Shown here one piece after another: positions 1 to 6,261 of a stretch of 6,721 bases of DNA. The translations under genes were made by a program, and so were the position numbers. How positions within the stretch are numbered: the first letter of the stretch is position 1; each line of letters begins with the position of its first letter. The DNA is from Pseudomonadota bacterium (GTDB lineage: Bacteria; Pseudomonadota; Alphaproteobacteria; Rhizobiales; Rhizobiaceae), in the NCBI GenBank assembly GCA_023433855.1, contig JAEYTV010000039.1, positions 1 to 6,721 of the forward strand, in the 5' to 3' direction. The notes below the pieces were generated by a model that saw nothing but the letters and a program-made list of their open reading frames with translations, was not told the origin of the DNA and did no database searches.

Positions 1-197
1 TCAATGAGGCGCGGCGAATGGGACTTCCCCCCGGCAAGCTCATTCAGATGCTCGGCAACGTGGCCGCCGATTCCATCGTCGGCAGCATACCCGTTGCAGG
101 CGACGTCTTCGACCTGTTCTTCAAATCGCACCGCCGCAATCTGGAGATCATCCTCGAACATTTCGGCGTCGATCGCGACGAACTGCGCCGGAACTGA
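1..197 (+). CDS. DUF4112 family membrane protein, C-terminal end (5' part outside window)
   Basis: The reading frame is open from the window edge (first whole codon at base 3) to TGA at 195-197, giving the last 64 residues. It contains the pattern typical of the end of DUF4112 (Pfam PF13430): a short hydrophobic stretch with D-S-I-V-G-S-I-P-V-A-G-D, then F-D-L-F-F-K and an H-R-R-N-L-E amphipathic helix. Proteins of this family are small, predicted inner-membrane proteins of unknown biochemical role that are common in alphaproteobacteria. The protein ends in a charged tail (DRDELRRN). The gene runs the same way as ilvD, but 159 bp separate them and a likely regulatory palindrome lies in that gap, so they need not be co-transcribed. 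No convincing intrinsic terminator follows the stop. Family assignment is by recognition of the motif; function is unknown. Confidence 0.75.
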   Translation, partial: NEARRMGLPPGKLIQMLGNVAADSIVGSIPVAGDVFDLFFKSHRRNLEIILEHFGVDRDELRRN

Positions 198-214
198 GCC
201 GCCAGCGCAGAACC

Positions 215-228
215 GTACCGTACAGTAC
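215..228. promoter_or_regulatory. GTAC triple-repeat palindrome upstream of ilvD (possible operator)
   Basis: Three GTAC tetramers follow one another at 5-bp steps (215-218, 220-223, 225-228). Together they make a 14-bp near-perfect palindrome with one mismatched pair (219/224). It lies 129 bp before the ilvD start. A weak sigma70-like pair, GTGACA at 249-254 and TAGGAC at 272-277 with 17-bp spacing, lies just downstream. Short palindromes built on GTAC are typical of TetR-type repressor sites, but no regulator gene is present here. The repeat is seen directly; its role as an operator is inference. Confidence 0.25.
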
Positions 229-356
229 CATTTTTGGGCCGGCTGGTAGTGACACCTGTCGGCTGATCCTGTAGGACAGCCTGAAACGCGGGCCATGGCG
301 CATCTGTCCGTACAGGGACAAGTTTGCTGGCCCGGGACATGATCGAGGATCCATCC

Positions 357-2192
357 ATGCCGGCTTATCGTTCCAGAACCACGACCCACGGACGCAACAT
401 GGCGGGTGCGCGCGGCCTTTGGCGCGCTACCGGCATGAAGGACGGCGATTTCGGCAAGCCGATCATCGCGGTGGTAAACTCCTTCACCCAGTTTGTTCCG
501 GGTCATGTGCATCTGAAGGATCTCGGTCAACTTGTCGCCCGCGAGATTGAGGCGGCCGGTGGGGTGGCCAAGGAGTTCAATACCATCGCCGTCGACGACG
601 GCATCGCGATGGGCCATGACGGCATGCTCTATTCCCTGCCGTCGCGTGAGATCATCGCCGACAGCGGCGAATACATGGTCAACGCTCACTGCGCCGATGC
701 CATGGTCTGCATCTCGAACTGCGACAAGATCACGCCCGGAATGCTGAACGCAGCCATGCGCCTCAATATCCCTGCTGTGTTCGTCTCGGGGGGGCCCATG
801 GAAGCGGGCAAGGTCGTCTTGCAGGGTAAGACGGTAGCGCTCGATCTGGTCGACGCGATGGTGGCGGCCGCCGACGACAAGGTATCCGATGAGGATGTTC
901 AGACGATAGAACGGTCGGCCTGTCCGACCTGCGGATCCTGTTCGGGCATGTTCACTGCCAATTCCATGAACTGCCTGACTGAAGCGCTCGGCCTGTCCCT
1001 GCCGGGCAACGGCTCGACGCTTGCCACCCATTCCGATCGCAAACGGCTTTTCGTGGAAGCCGGCCACCTGATTGTCGATCTGGCCCGCCGCTATTACGAG
1101 CAGGAGGACGAAAGCGTCCTTCCGCGCAACATCGCTACCAAGCAGGCTTTCGAGAACGCCATGTCGCTCGACATCGCCATGGGGGGCTCGACCAACACGG
1201 TTCTCCACATTCTGGCTGCGGCTTACGAAGGTGGCGTCGACTTCAGCATGGAAGACATTGACCGTCTGTCGCGCAAGGTCCCGTGTCTGTCGAAGGTTGC
1301 TCCTGCCAAGCAGGACGTCCATATGGAAGACGTCCACCGCGCCGGCGGCATCATGCGCATCCTCGGCGAGCTCGACCGGGGCGGGCTGATCAACCGCGAC
1401 TGCTACACTGTGCATGAGGCGACACTCGGCGATGCCATCGACCGTTGGGACATAACCCGTACCAACAGCGAAAACGTCCGCGAGTTCTTCAAGGCGGCTC
1501 CCGGCGGCGTGCCGACCCAGGTTGCGTTCAGCCAGTCATCGCGCTGGGACGAACTCGATACGGATGGCGAGACGGGGATCATCCGCTCCGTTGAGCACCC
1601 CTTCTCCAAGGATGGCGGGTTGGCTGTCCTCTACGGCAACATTGCGCTCGACGGCTGCATCGTGAAGACGGCCGGCGTAGATGAATCCATCCTGAAGTTC
1701 ACCGGCCCCGCCGTCGTCTTCGCAAGCCAGGACGGGGCGGTCAAGGGCATCCTCGGCAATGAGGTGAAGGCCGGCGATGTGGTCGTCATCCGCTATGAAG
1801 GCCCGAAGGGCGGCCCCGGCATGCAGGAAATGCTCTATCCGACGAGCTACCTGAAGTCGAAGGGCCTTGGCAAGGCATGCGCACTGATCACCGATGGCCG
1901 CTTCTCCGGCGGCACTTCCGGTCTTTCGATCGGCCATGCTTCGCCGGAAGCAGCTCAGGGCGGAGCGATCGGCCTCGTGCGCCAGGGCGACCTGATCGAG
2001 ATCGACATCCCGAACCGGACGATCAACCTCAAGGTCTCCGATGCCGAGCTCTCCACCCGTCGCCATGAGCAGGATGCTCTCGGCTGGAAGCCCGCGGCCC
2101 CGCGCAAGCGCAATGTGACAACGGCACTCAAGGCTTATGCGGCCTTCGCCGCCTCCGCCGACAAGGGCGCGGTCCGGATCCTGCCGGATTGA
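357..2192 (+). CDS. ilvD: Dihydroxy-acid dehydratase IlvD
   Basis: This enzyme dehydrates 2,3-dihydroxy-3-methylbutanoate and 2,3-dihydroxy-3-methylpentanoate to the 2-keto acids that precede valine/leucine and isoleucine. It is cytoplasmic and carries an Fe-S cluster. The 611-residue product matches the family along its whole length (E. coli IlvD has 616). Conserved sites are visible: D81; the cluster and Mg2+ motif CDKITPGM with C122, D123 and K124 (the lysine normally carbamylated); CPTCGSC with cluster Cys C195; E491; and the catalytic serine S517 in DGRFSGG. The start at 357 is chosen because [15 protein letters not shown] is the canonical N-terminus and GAGGA (345-349) sits 7 bases before it. 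Earlier in-frame starts (TTG 324, ATG 339) add residues that do not belong to the family. Regulation is not evident: there is no branched-chain-rich leader peptide. The gene is intact, with no anomalies. Confidence 0.97.
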   Translation: MPAYRSRTTTHGRNMAGARGLWRATGMKDGDFGKPIIAVVNSFTQFVPGHVHLKDLGQLVAREIEAAGGVAKEFNTIAVDDGIAMGHDGMLYSLPSREIIADSGEYMVNAHCADAMVCISNCDKITPGMLNAAMRLNIPAVFVSGGPMEAGKVVLQGKTVALDLVDAMVAAADDKVSDEDVQTIERSACPTCGSCSGMFTANSMNCLTEALGLSLPGNGSTLATHSDRKRLFVEAGHLIVDLARRYYEQEDESVLPRNIATKQAFENAMSLDIAMGGSTNTVLHILAAAYEGGVDFSMEDIDRLSRKVPCLSKVAPAKQDVHMEDVHRAGGIMRILGELDRGGLINRDCYTVHEATLGDAIDRWDITRTNSENVREFFKAAPGGVPTQVAFSQSSRWDELDTDGETGIIRSVEHPFSKDGGLAVLYGNIALDGCIVKTAGVDESILKFTGPAVVFASQDGAVKGILGNEVKAGDVVVIRYEGPKGGPGMQEMLYPTSYLKSKGLGKACALITDGRFSGGTSGLSIGHASPEAAQGGAIGLVRQGDLIEIDIPNRTINLKVSDAELSTRRHEQDALGWKPAAPRKRNVTTALKAYAAFAASADKGAVRILPD

Positions 2193-2221
2193 GAAAGACG
2201 AATCGGCTGCCCATCGGGTCG

Positions 2222-2260
2222 GACCGTGCCGGCATGGCAGATGCGCGTGCCGGCAAGGTC
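2222..2260. terminator. Hairpin between converging ilvD and LprI-like gene
   Basis: TGCCGGCA occurs at 2227-2234 and 2248-2255. Because the octamer is its own reverse complement, the pair forms a perfect 8-bp stem with a 13-base loop, and GACC (2222-2225) with GGTC (2257-2260) extends it by four pairs past one mismatch. It lies 29 bp after the ilvD stop and 17 bp from the stop of the opposing gene, as expected for a bidirectional transcription barrier. Neither strand has a T-run after the stem, so it is not a classical intrinsic terminator. It may instead stabilise 3' ends or act with Rho. Confidence 0.35.
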
Positions 2261-2277
2261 GCGTTGGCGAGCGCCGT

Positions 2278-2634
2278 TCATAGGGGCCGACTGAGGTTGC
2301 GGTAGGCTTCGTCGAGTTGCCTGAGCCGCTCGTCATAGGCGGCTCTGATGCAGTCAGTGTCGTTGCCGCAGGCCTGCCGCTTTTTCAACCATGCGCTCTG
2401 CTCCTCGCGAAGCCTGTCCCGGTTTCCCATTGCGACGAGATTTGTCAGCATGTCGAAGGTCGTTACCATCTTGACGTCGGCGTCGTTGAGTGACCGGACG
2501 TCGCAGATTGCCTTTTCGTCCGCAGCGAGATCGCTGCGTTCGCAATCGAAGCTCGCAGCCGAGGAATTGCCTGCAAGGCCGGCATAGCCAGCCATGACGA
2601 CGGCGAAGACAGTGACGGCGGATGTAGCTTTCAT
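2278..2634 (-). CDS. Small secreted LprI-like (DUF1311) protein
   Basis: This is a 118-residue protein with a Sec signal peptide: K at position 2, a hydrophobic core of about 15 residues, and probable cleavage after S-A-A near residue 27. It is followed by a compact domain of the LprI N-terminal/DUF1311 type (PF07007). The family pattern is visible: F-D-C at 29-31, E-K-A-I-C ending at C44, L-R-E-E-Q-S-A-W-L at 75-83, then C89 and C95 with a final I-R-A-A-Y-D-E-R-L. Four cysteines (31, 44, 89, 95) are expected to form two disulfides in the periplasm. The mycobacterial relative LprI inhibits lysozyme; for alphaproteobacterial members this role is unproven. The start at 2634 has AAGGAG (complement of 2641-2646) 7 bases upstream, a near-perfect site. 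The start overlaps the stop of an upstream frame (2631) as ATGA, which suggests coupling to the small ORF described next. It converges with ilvD. Confidence 0.85.
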   Translation of the reverse strand: MKATSAVTVFAVVMAGYAGLAGNSSAASFDCERSDLAADEKAICDVRSLNDADVKMVTTFDMLTNLVAMGNRDRLREEQSAWLKKRQACGNDTDCIRAAYDERLRQLDEAYRNLSRPL

Positions 2635-2878
2635 GACATGCTCCTTGTTCTTGCTGTGTCGGCCGCCCAGATCAGGTCGGAGAAGACGTCGACAAGAAAC
2701 ATGAGGCAGGTAACCGGGATGACAAGGACGCCGACCGGCCCGCCGCGACGGATCGGCCGGTTGGGACGCCGTGTCCTTTGGCTCCGGACATTCGAGGATC
2801 GTGCGCGGCTGTCCGCAATGCGATGGTGTCGCGCTTCATCCTCTTGGCCCGGGTTTTCACCTTTTCCAGTGGGGCCAT
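2631..2878 (-). pseudogene. Small ORF upstream of LprI-like gene, possibly frameshifted (YkvA/DUF1232-like start, membrane-segment end)
   Basis: Two reading frames each look half right. From ATG 2878, preceded by GGAGGAG at a 7-base spacing, a frame begins MAPLEKVKTRAKRMKRDTIA and continues to HDPRM. This resembles the opening of YkvA/DUF1232 proteins (basic helix, then a D-P-R). After that, the frame becomes low-complexity S/G/R-rich and stops at 2672. The neighbouring frame then carries RPIRRGG followed by a hydrophobic segment (GVLVIPVTCLMFLVDV), has G/C-rich third positions, and stops at 2631 exactly on the next gene's start (ATGA). Joining the two needs one shift of frame somewhere in roughly 2750-2795. 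The alternative is an intact 90-residue protein in the second frame starting at ATG 2903, where GAGG lies 7 bases upstream; its first half would then be an arginine-, glycine- and histidine-rich tail. No slippery heptamer is seen, so a mutation or assembly error is likelier than programmed shifting. The DUF1232 resemblance rests on about 28 residues only. Confidence 0.35.
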
Positions 2879-3007
2879 GGCGTGGCTCCTCCGCCTGCCC
2901 CATATAGATCCTCGACCAGAAGGAGTGATGAGGCTTTGCCGCCCGAGACTTCCATTTCCGGCCGGTCGCGTTACAAATCATAGCGGATTTTCGATGAAGA
3001 GGGAAAA

Positions 3008-4411
3008 ATGCTGAGCATGCCGAACCGCATCTCGATCGGTCTTCTTGTTCTGGGTCTTGCCTGTCCTGCGGTCGGTCTGGCTCAGGAACAGAAGACGGTG
3101 CCGCAAAGCCGCCAGGAGATGCAGCTTTCGTTTTCACCACTGGTGAAGCAGACTGCGGGCGCAGTCGTCAACGTCTATGCCGAGCGGGTCGTTCAGCGAC
3201 GCAACCCCTTCGCCGGAGATCCGTTCTTCGAGCATTTCTTTGGCCAGCGGATGCCGAACCGGTCGGAGAAGCAGTCATCGCTGGGGTCTGGTGTCATCCT
3301 TGCAGCGGACGGATTGGTCGTCACCAACAACCACGTCATCGAGGGTGCCAATGATATCAAGATTGCGCTCGCCGATGGACGCGAGTTTCCATGCGATCTC
3401 GTCTTGAAGGATGAGAGCATTGATCTTGCCGTTCTTCGGATCAAGGCGAGGGAGCAGTTTCCGGTACTGGCGATCGGCGATTCCGATGCGACCGAAGTCG
3501 GCGACCTCGTTCTTGCTATTGGAAACCCATTCGGCGTTGGCCAGACGGTGACGAGCGGCATCGTCTCGGCGCTCGCGCGCAACCAGATCAATACCGGTAA
3601 CTTCGGGTTCTTCATACAAACCGATGCCTCGATCAACCCGGGCAACTCGGGTGGTGCCTTGATGAACATGAAAGGCGAACTGATCGGCATCAACACGGCC
3701 ATTTTTTCGCGCGGTGGCGGATCGAACGGTATCGGCTTTGCGATCCCGGCCAATCTCGTGAAGGTTTTTCTGGCGTCCGCAGCGGAAGGCAAGACGAGCT
3801 TCGAGCGGCCTTATGTCGGCGCGAGCTTCGATGCGGTCACGTCTGACGTGGCAGAGGCTCTCGGGCTGAAGGCGGCGCGCGGCGCATTGGTTGTAAGGGT
3901 TGTCGAGGGTGGCCCCGCCGATAGGGCGGGGCTGAAGCCCGGCGAGGTGGTGGTGGCGGTCAACGGCATTGGCGTCGAGCATCCGGACGCGCTGGGCTAT
4001 CGCCTGACGACGGCAGGGCTCGGCAAGCAGGCCAAGCTTGCAATCCAGACCAGCGAGGGGCAGCGAGAGGTGACGATTGCACTCAACACCGCGCCTGAAA
4101 CAACACCGAGGGACGCTCGCCTCATCGAGGGCCGCAATCCCTTTGCCGGTCTGAGGGTTGCCAATCTTTCCCCAAAGCTGGCCACCGAACTGCGGATGCC
4201 GGCCGAGAAGGCCGGCGTGGTGGTCGCGGAGGTCATGCGTGGTTCGCCAGCGGCCCGCTACGGCTTCCAGCCCCGCGATATCGTCATCTCGCTGAATGGT
4301 ACAACAGTGACGACCACCAAGGCTCTGGAGGACATGCTGGACGATGATCCGGGGTTCTGGAGAGTCGAGATCGAACGCGATGGCCAAAGGATCCGGCAGT
4401 TTTTCCGATGA
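3008..4411 (+). CDS. degQ: Periplasmic Do/HtrA-family serine protease (DegQ-like)
   Basis: This is a trypsin-fold protease/chaperone of envelope protein quality control, 467 residues. A signal peptide (basic R7, hydrophobic core, cleavage probably after G-L-A at residue 25) sends it to the periplasm. The catalytic triad is complete: H109 in TNNHVIEG, D139 in DLAVLRI, and S214 in NPGNSGGAL. PDZ1 spans about 269-355 (starting YVGASF) and PDZ2 about 380-465 (ending near I-V-I-S-L-N-G and the C-terminal strand), the usual DegP/DegQ layout. The LA loop between NPFAGDPFF and LGSGVI is short and lacks the DegP cysteine pair, so it resembles DegQ more than DegP. ATG 3008 follows AGAGGG at 5 bases; M4 at 3017 is a possible but worse-spaced start. 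The stop overlaps the rarA start (ATGA, 4408-4411), so the two genes are co-translated. A divergent promoter must lie in 2904-3007; only a weak candidate -10 (TACAAA, 2972-2977) is seen. The exact paralogue name is uncertain. Confidence 0.93.
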   Translation: MLSMPNRISIGLLVLGLACPAVGLAQEQKTVPQSRQEMQLSFSPLVKQTAGAVVNVYAERVVQRRNPFAGDPFFEHFFGQRMPNRSEKQSSLGSGVILAADGLVVTNNHVIEGANDIKIALADGREFPCDLVLKDESIDLAVLRIKAREQFPVLAIGDSDATEVGDLVLAIGNPFGVGQTVTSGIVSALARNQINTGNFGFFIQTDASINPGNSGGALMNMKGELIGINTAIFSRGGGSNGIGFAIPANLVKVFLASAAEGKTSFERPYVGASFDAVTSDVAEALGLKAARGALVVRVVEGGPADRAGLKPGEVVVAVNGIGVEHPDALGYRLTTAGLGKQAKLAIQTSEGQREVTIALNTAPETTPRDARLIEGRNPFAGLRVANLSPKLATELRMPAEKAGVVVAEVMRGSPAARYGFQPRDIVISLNGTTVTTTKALEDMLDDDPGFWRVEIERDGQRIRQFFR

Positions 4412-5724
4412 AGGACGACCTATTCGCCCCGAAGGTTCCGGAAGAGGTCGCCAAGCGGCGGCCTCTCGCCGATCGGCTGCGCCCGAAAACGCTTGCCGAG
4501 GTCACGGGGCAGCCGCATCTCACCGGCGAGGACGGCATCCTGCGCCGCATGATCGCTTCGGGTTCATTGGGGTCGATGATCTTCTGGGGACCGCCAGGTA
4601 CCGGTAAGACGACGGTTGCTCGCCTCCTGTCGGGCGAATCGGGACTGGCCTTCGAACAGATCTCGGCGATCTTTTCCGGCGTAGCCGATTTGAAGAAGGT
4701 GTTCGAGGCGGCTCGGCTGCGACGCATGGACGGGCGGCAGACGCTGCTGTTCGTTGACGAGATCCATCGCTTCAATCGTGCCCAGCAGGACAGCTTCCTG
4801 CCTGTCATGGAAGATGGCACGGTCATCCTCGTGGGGGCGACGACAGAAAATCCGAGTTTTGAACTGAACGCCGCGCTTCTTTCACGCGCCCGGGTTCTTA
4901 CCTTCCGGTCACATGACGAAGACAGCCTCGCGGAACTGCTTCAGCGTGCCGAAGCAGCCGAAGGAAAGGTCTTGCCGCTTGACCCCCAGGCACGCACCAG
5001 CCTGCTGCGAATGGCTGACGGTGACGGCCGCGCCGTGCTGACGTTGGCGGAAGAGGTCTGGCGGGCGGCGCGGGAGGGGGAGGTCTTCGACACGGCCGGC
5101 CTGACCGCAATCGTCCAGCGCCGGGCACCGGTCTATGACAAGGCGCAGGATGGCCACTACAATCTCATATCTGCGCTTCACAAGTCGGTCCGCGGCTCGG
5201 ATCCCGATGCAGCGCTATATTATCTCGCGCGGATGTTCGATGCCGGCGAGGATCCACTCTACCTCGGCCGGCGCCTCGTGCGGATGGCGGTGGAGGACAT
5301 CGGCCTTGCCGACCCCCAGGCACTTGTCGTCTGCAATGCTGCCAAGGATGCATATGATTATCTGGGCTCGCCTGAAGGGGAACTGGCGCTCGCCGAAGCC
5401 TGCGTCTATCTGGCGACTGCGCCGAAATCCAATGCAGTCTATACCGCGTTCAAGGCCGCGACACGCGCAGCCAAGGAGAACGGGTCGCTCCTTCCACCCA
5501 AGCACATCCTCAATGCTCCGACCAAGCTCATGAAGGGCGAGGGATATGGCGACGGCTATCGCTACGACCACGACGAGCCGGATGCGTTCTCCGGTCAGGA
5601 TTATTTTCCGGAGAAGCTTGGTCGTCAGGTCTTCTATGATCCGCCGGAACGCGGTTTCGAACGGGAAATCAGGAAACGTCTGGATTGGTGGGCGAAGCTG
5701 CGAAGGGAGCGGACCGGGGATTGA
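4408..5724 (+). CDS. rarA: Replication-associated recombination protein RarA (MgsA/WRNIP1 family AAA+ ATPase)
   Basis: This is a cytoplasmic AAA+ ATPase related to clamp-loader subunits and RuvB that acts at stalled replication forks and DNA ends. At 438 residues it is close to E. coli RarA (447). In order it shows an N-terminal RPLADRLRPKTLAEVTGQ segment, Walker A GPPGTGKTT at 61-69 (K67), Walker B LLFVDEIHRFN with D117/E118, the sensor-1 region GATTENPSFELN at 143-154, and the arginine-finger segment LLSRAR (R160/R162). Next come an AAA lid and the MgsA C-terminal oligomerisation domain from about residue 250, with YLARMFDAGEDPLYLGRR and the conserved HILNAPTKLMK segment near 370-380. The ATG at 4408 shares ATGA with the stop of the protease gene, so translation is coupled. 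A weak purine-rich site precedes it inside the protease gene. The protease-rarA pairing is known in alphaproteobacteria; it is probably a transcriptional arrangement and need not imply a shared biochemical pathway. No truncation or missing motif was found. Confidence 0.96.
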   Translation: MKDDLFAPKVPEEVAKRRPLADRLRPKTLAEVTGQPHLTGEDGILRRMIASGSLGSMIFWGPPGTGKTTVARLLSGESGLAFEQISAIFSGVADLKKVFEAARLRRMDGRQTLLFVDEIHRFNRAQQDSFLPVMEDGTVILVGATTENPSFELNAALLSRARVLTFRSHDEDSLAELLQRAEAAEGKVLPLDPQARTSLLRMADGDGRAVLTLAEEVWRAAREGEVFDTAGLTAIVQRRAPVYDKAQDGHYNLISALHKSVRGSDPDAALYYLARMFDAGEDPLYLGRRLVRMAVEDIGLADPQALVVCNAAKDAYDYLGSPEGELALAEACVYLATAPKSNAVYTAFKAATRAAKENGSLLPPKHILNAPTKLMKGEGYGDGYRYDHDEPDAFSGQDYFPEKLGRQVFYDPPERGFEREIRKRLDWWAKLRRERTGD

Positions 5725-5811
5725 GCCCCGGGCGACGTCGCACGACAGCAGCGGGCTGAGGCGAATTCACATAAGTCAATCTATCTTCATTTGACATCTG
5801 GAAGCGTGCAC

Positions 5812-5836
5812 GGAACCTTGCTGCCATTCGAGGGTT
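5812..5836 (+). promoter_or_regulatory. EcfG/RpoE2-like promoter candidate ahead of the sRNA
   Basis: GGAAC at 5812-5816 is followed after 16 bases by GGTT (5833-5836). The alphaproteobacterial general-stress sigma factor EcfG (RpoE2) recognises GGAAC-N16/17-CGTT, so the match lacks one base (G for C). Transcription would begin near 5842, just before the first predicted hairpin of the candidate sRNA. An alternative sigma70 -35 (TTGACA, 5791-5796) has only AACCTT at the right distance and is poorer. Position and consensus are suggestive, not proof. Confidence 0.3.
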
Positions 5837-5841
5837 ATGCA

Positions 5842-5978
5842 CCCGATGCCGCAAGTCGCAAGCAATTGCCCGCGGTGACCGATCTAAATGCCAGCGACTT
5901 TCCTCCCCTGCAGTCGCTGCTAGAACAATGTAAGACCTCCCAACTTCAATCCCGCCGATCCCGGCGGGATTTCTCTTG
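5842..5978 (+). ncRNA. Candidate trans-acting sRNA with two anti-Shine-Dalgarno motifs
   Basis: The stretch has no good protein frame but folds into a tidy three-hairpin layout. SL1 pairs GCCGC (5848-5852) with GCGGT (5872-5876). SL2 is a perfect 8-bp stem, CAGCGACT (5892-5899) with AGTCGCTG (5912-5919), whose 12-base loop carries CCTCCCC (5902-5908). An unpaired linker then carries a second CCTCCC (5936-5941). SL3 is the intrinsic terminator at 5949-5970. CCUCCC exposed in a loop or linker is the complement of the ribosome binding site. It is the hallmark of rhizobial sRNA families such as AbcR (alpha-r15) and alpha-r14, which repress mRNAs by covering the RBS. Membership in either family cannot be decided here. 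The 5' end is inferred from the EcfG-like promoter and could lie elsewhere; a form starting just before SL2 would be about 90 nt. The alternative is that the region is only the 3' trailer of the rarA transcript, or an sRNA processed from it. Confidence 0.45.
5949..5977 (+). terminator. Rho-independent terminator
   Basis: ATCCCGCCG (5949-5957) pairs perfectly with CGGCGGGAT (5962-5970) around the four-base loop ATCC, and TTTCTCTT follows (5970-5977). This is a 9-bp GC-rich stem with a pyrimidine tail, the strongest intrinsic terminator in the window. It would end the candidate sRNA and also any read-through from the degQ-rarA operon, whose last stop is 225 bases upstream and has no good terminator of its own. 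Confidence 0.75.
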
Positions 5979-6261
5979 TGTGGCTCAAGGCCGAGCCCGG
6001 GAGGCCAGCGTCAGCACACATGCAAAGGTTCGATGCTCGGGGAGTTCCGTTGACAGGAAGCATACAGATGCCGACCGGCTTCTCGGAACCACGGGATATA
6101 CAGGATAGCTTAGCTCGCCGACCTTGCCCTTGAGGCAAGGGGCAGGCGGGCCCGACTCGCCGGCCCGACCCGCTGGCTTTGGGCGCCGGATCGGGCCGCT
6201 GGGGTCGGGCACCGCGTAGAGGAGTTGGCGCGGGCTCCTGTGAGAGCGCCGGCCCCTGCGG
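5979..6261. other. GC-rich, hairpin-dense segment without a recognisable gene
   Basis: No frame in this 283-base stretch has the composition or start signals of a gene. It holds several inverted repeats: GGCTC/GAGCC (5982-5986 with 5993-5997); a perfect 7-bp stem CCTTGCC/GGCAAGG (6122-6128 with 6134-6140, 5-base loop); CGGGCC with GGCCCG (6147-6152, 6162-6167); a perfect 9-bp stem GCCCGACCC/GGGTCGGGC (6163-6171 with 6202-6210); and GGCGC/GCGCC (6227-6231 with 6246-6250). GGCCCGAC is also directly repeated at 6149 and 6162. No stem is followed by a T-run on either strand. It could be the 3' trailer of the minus-strand gene at 6262-6480, an intergenic repeat element, or a structured RNA; tRNA, RNase P, SRP RNA and tmRNA signatures were looked for by eye and not found. 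Confidence 0.4.

Noticed and set aside
295..342. A 15-codon leader ORF ([15 protein letters not shown]) just before ilvD, as for an attenuator
   Set aside because: It has only one Leu, two Val and no Ile. No good ribosome binding site and no terminator/antiterminator pair follow it.
1536..2336. A 266-residue minus-strand frame across the end of ilvD
   Set aside because: It is antisense to a fully conserved ilvD and is kept open by the GC-rich codon pattern. Its residues do not resemble a protein family.
2994..3014. Six-codon ORF MKREKC overlapping the protease start, as a possible upstream regulatory ORF
   Set aside because: It has no ribosome binding site of its own; its codons are the protease's Shine-Dalgarno region, so chance is the simplest explanation.
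3008..3064. Protease as a lipoprotein (L-A-C at residues 17-19)
   Set aside because: The -3 position is Gly, not Leu, so the lipobox is not canonical. A normal signal peptidase I site (G-L-A, residue 25) follows and the family is soluble periplasmic.
3275..4387. A 370-residue minus-strand frame opposite the protease gene
   Set aside because: It mirrors the protease coding frame, which has an intact catalytic triad and PDZ domains. The antisense product is rich in R, H and D without domain structure.
5725..5760. Terminator right after rarA (AGCCC/GGGCT, 5724-5728 with 5753-5757)
   Set aside because: The stem is only five pairs with a long loop and no T-run; the hairpin at 5949-5970 is far stronger.
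5791..5819. Sigma70 promoter with TTGACA at 5791-5796
   Set aside because: The hexamer at 17-bp spacing is AACCTT, a poor -10. The overlapping EcfG-like site is a better match, though this one cannot be excluded. GTCAA at 5775-5779 facing it makes a short imperfect inverted repeat of unclear value.
6027..6033. GGTTCGA, like a tRNA T-loop
   Set aside because: No matching T-stem, anticodon arm or acceptor stem can be drawn around it.
5791..6108. A 105-residue plus-strand frame across the sRNA candidate
   Set aside because: It starts at TTG without a ribosome binding site, reads through the terminator stem, and has non-coding-like composition.
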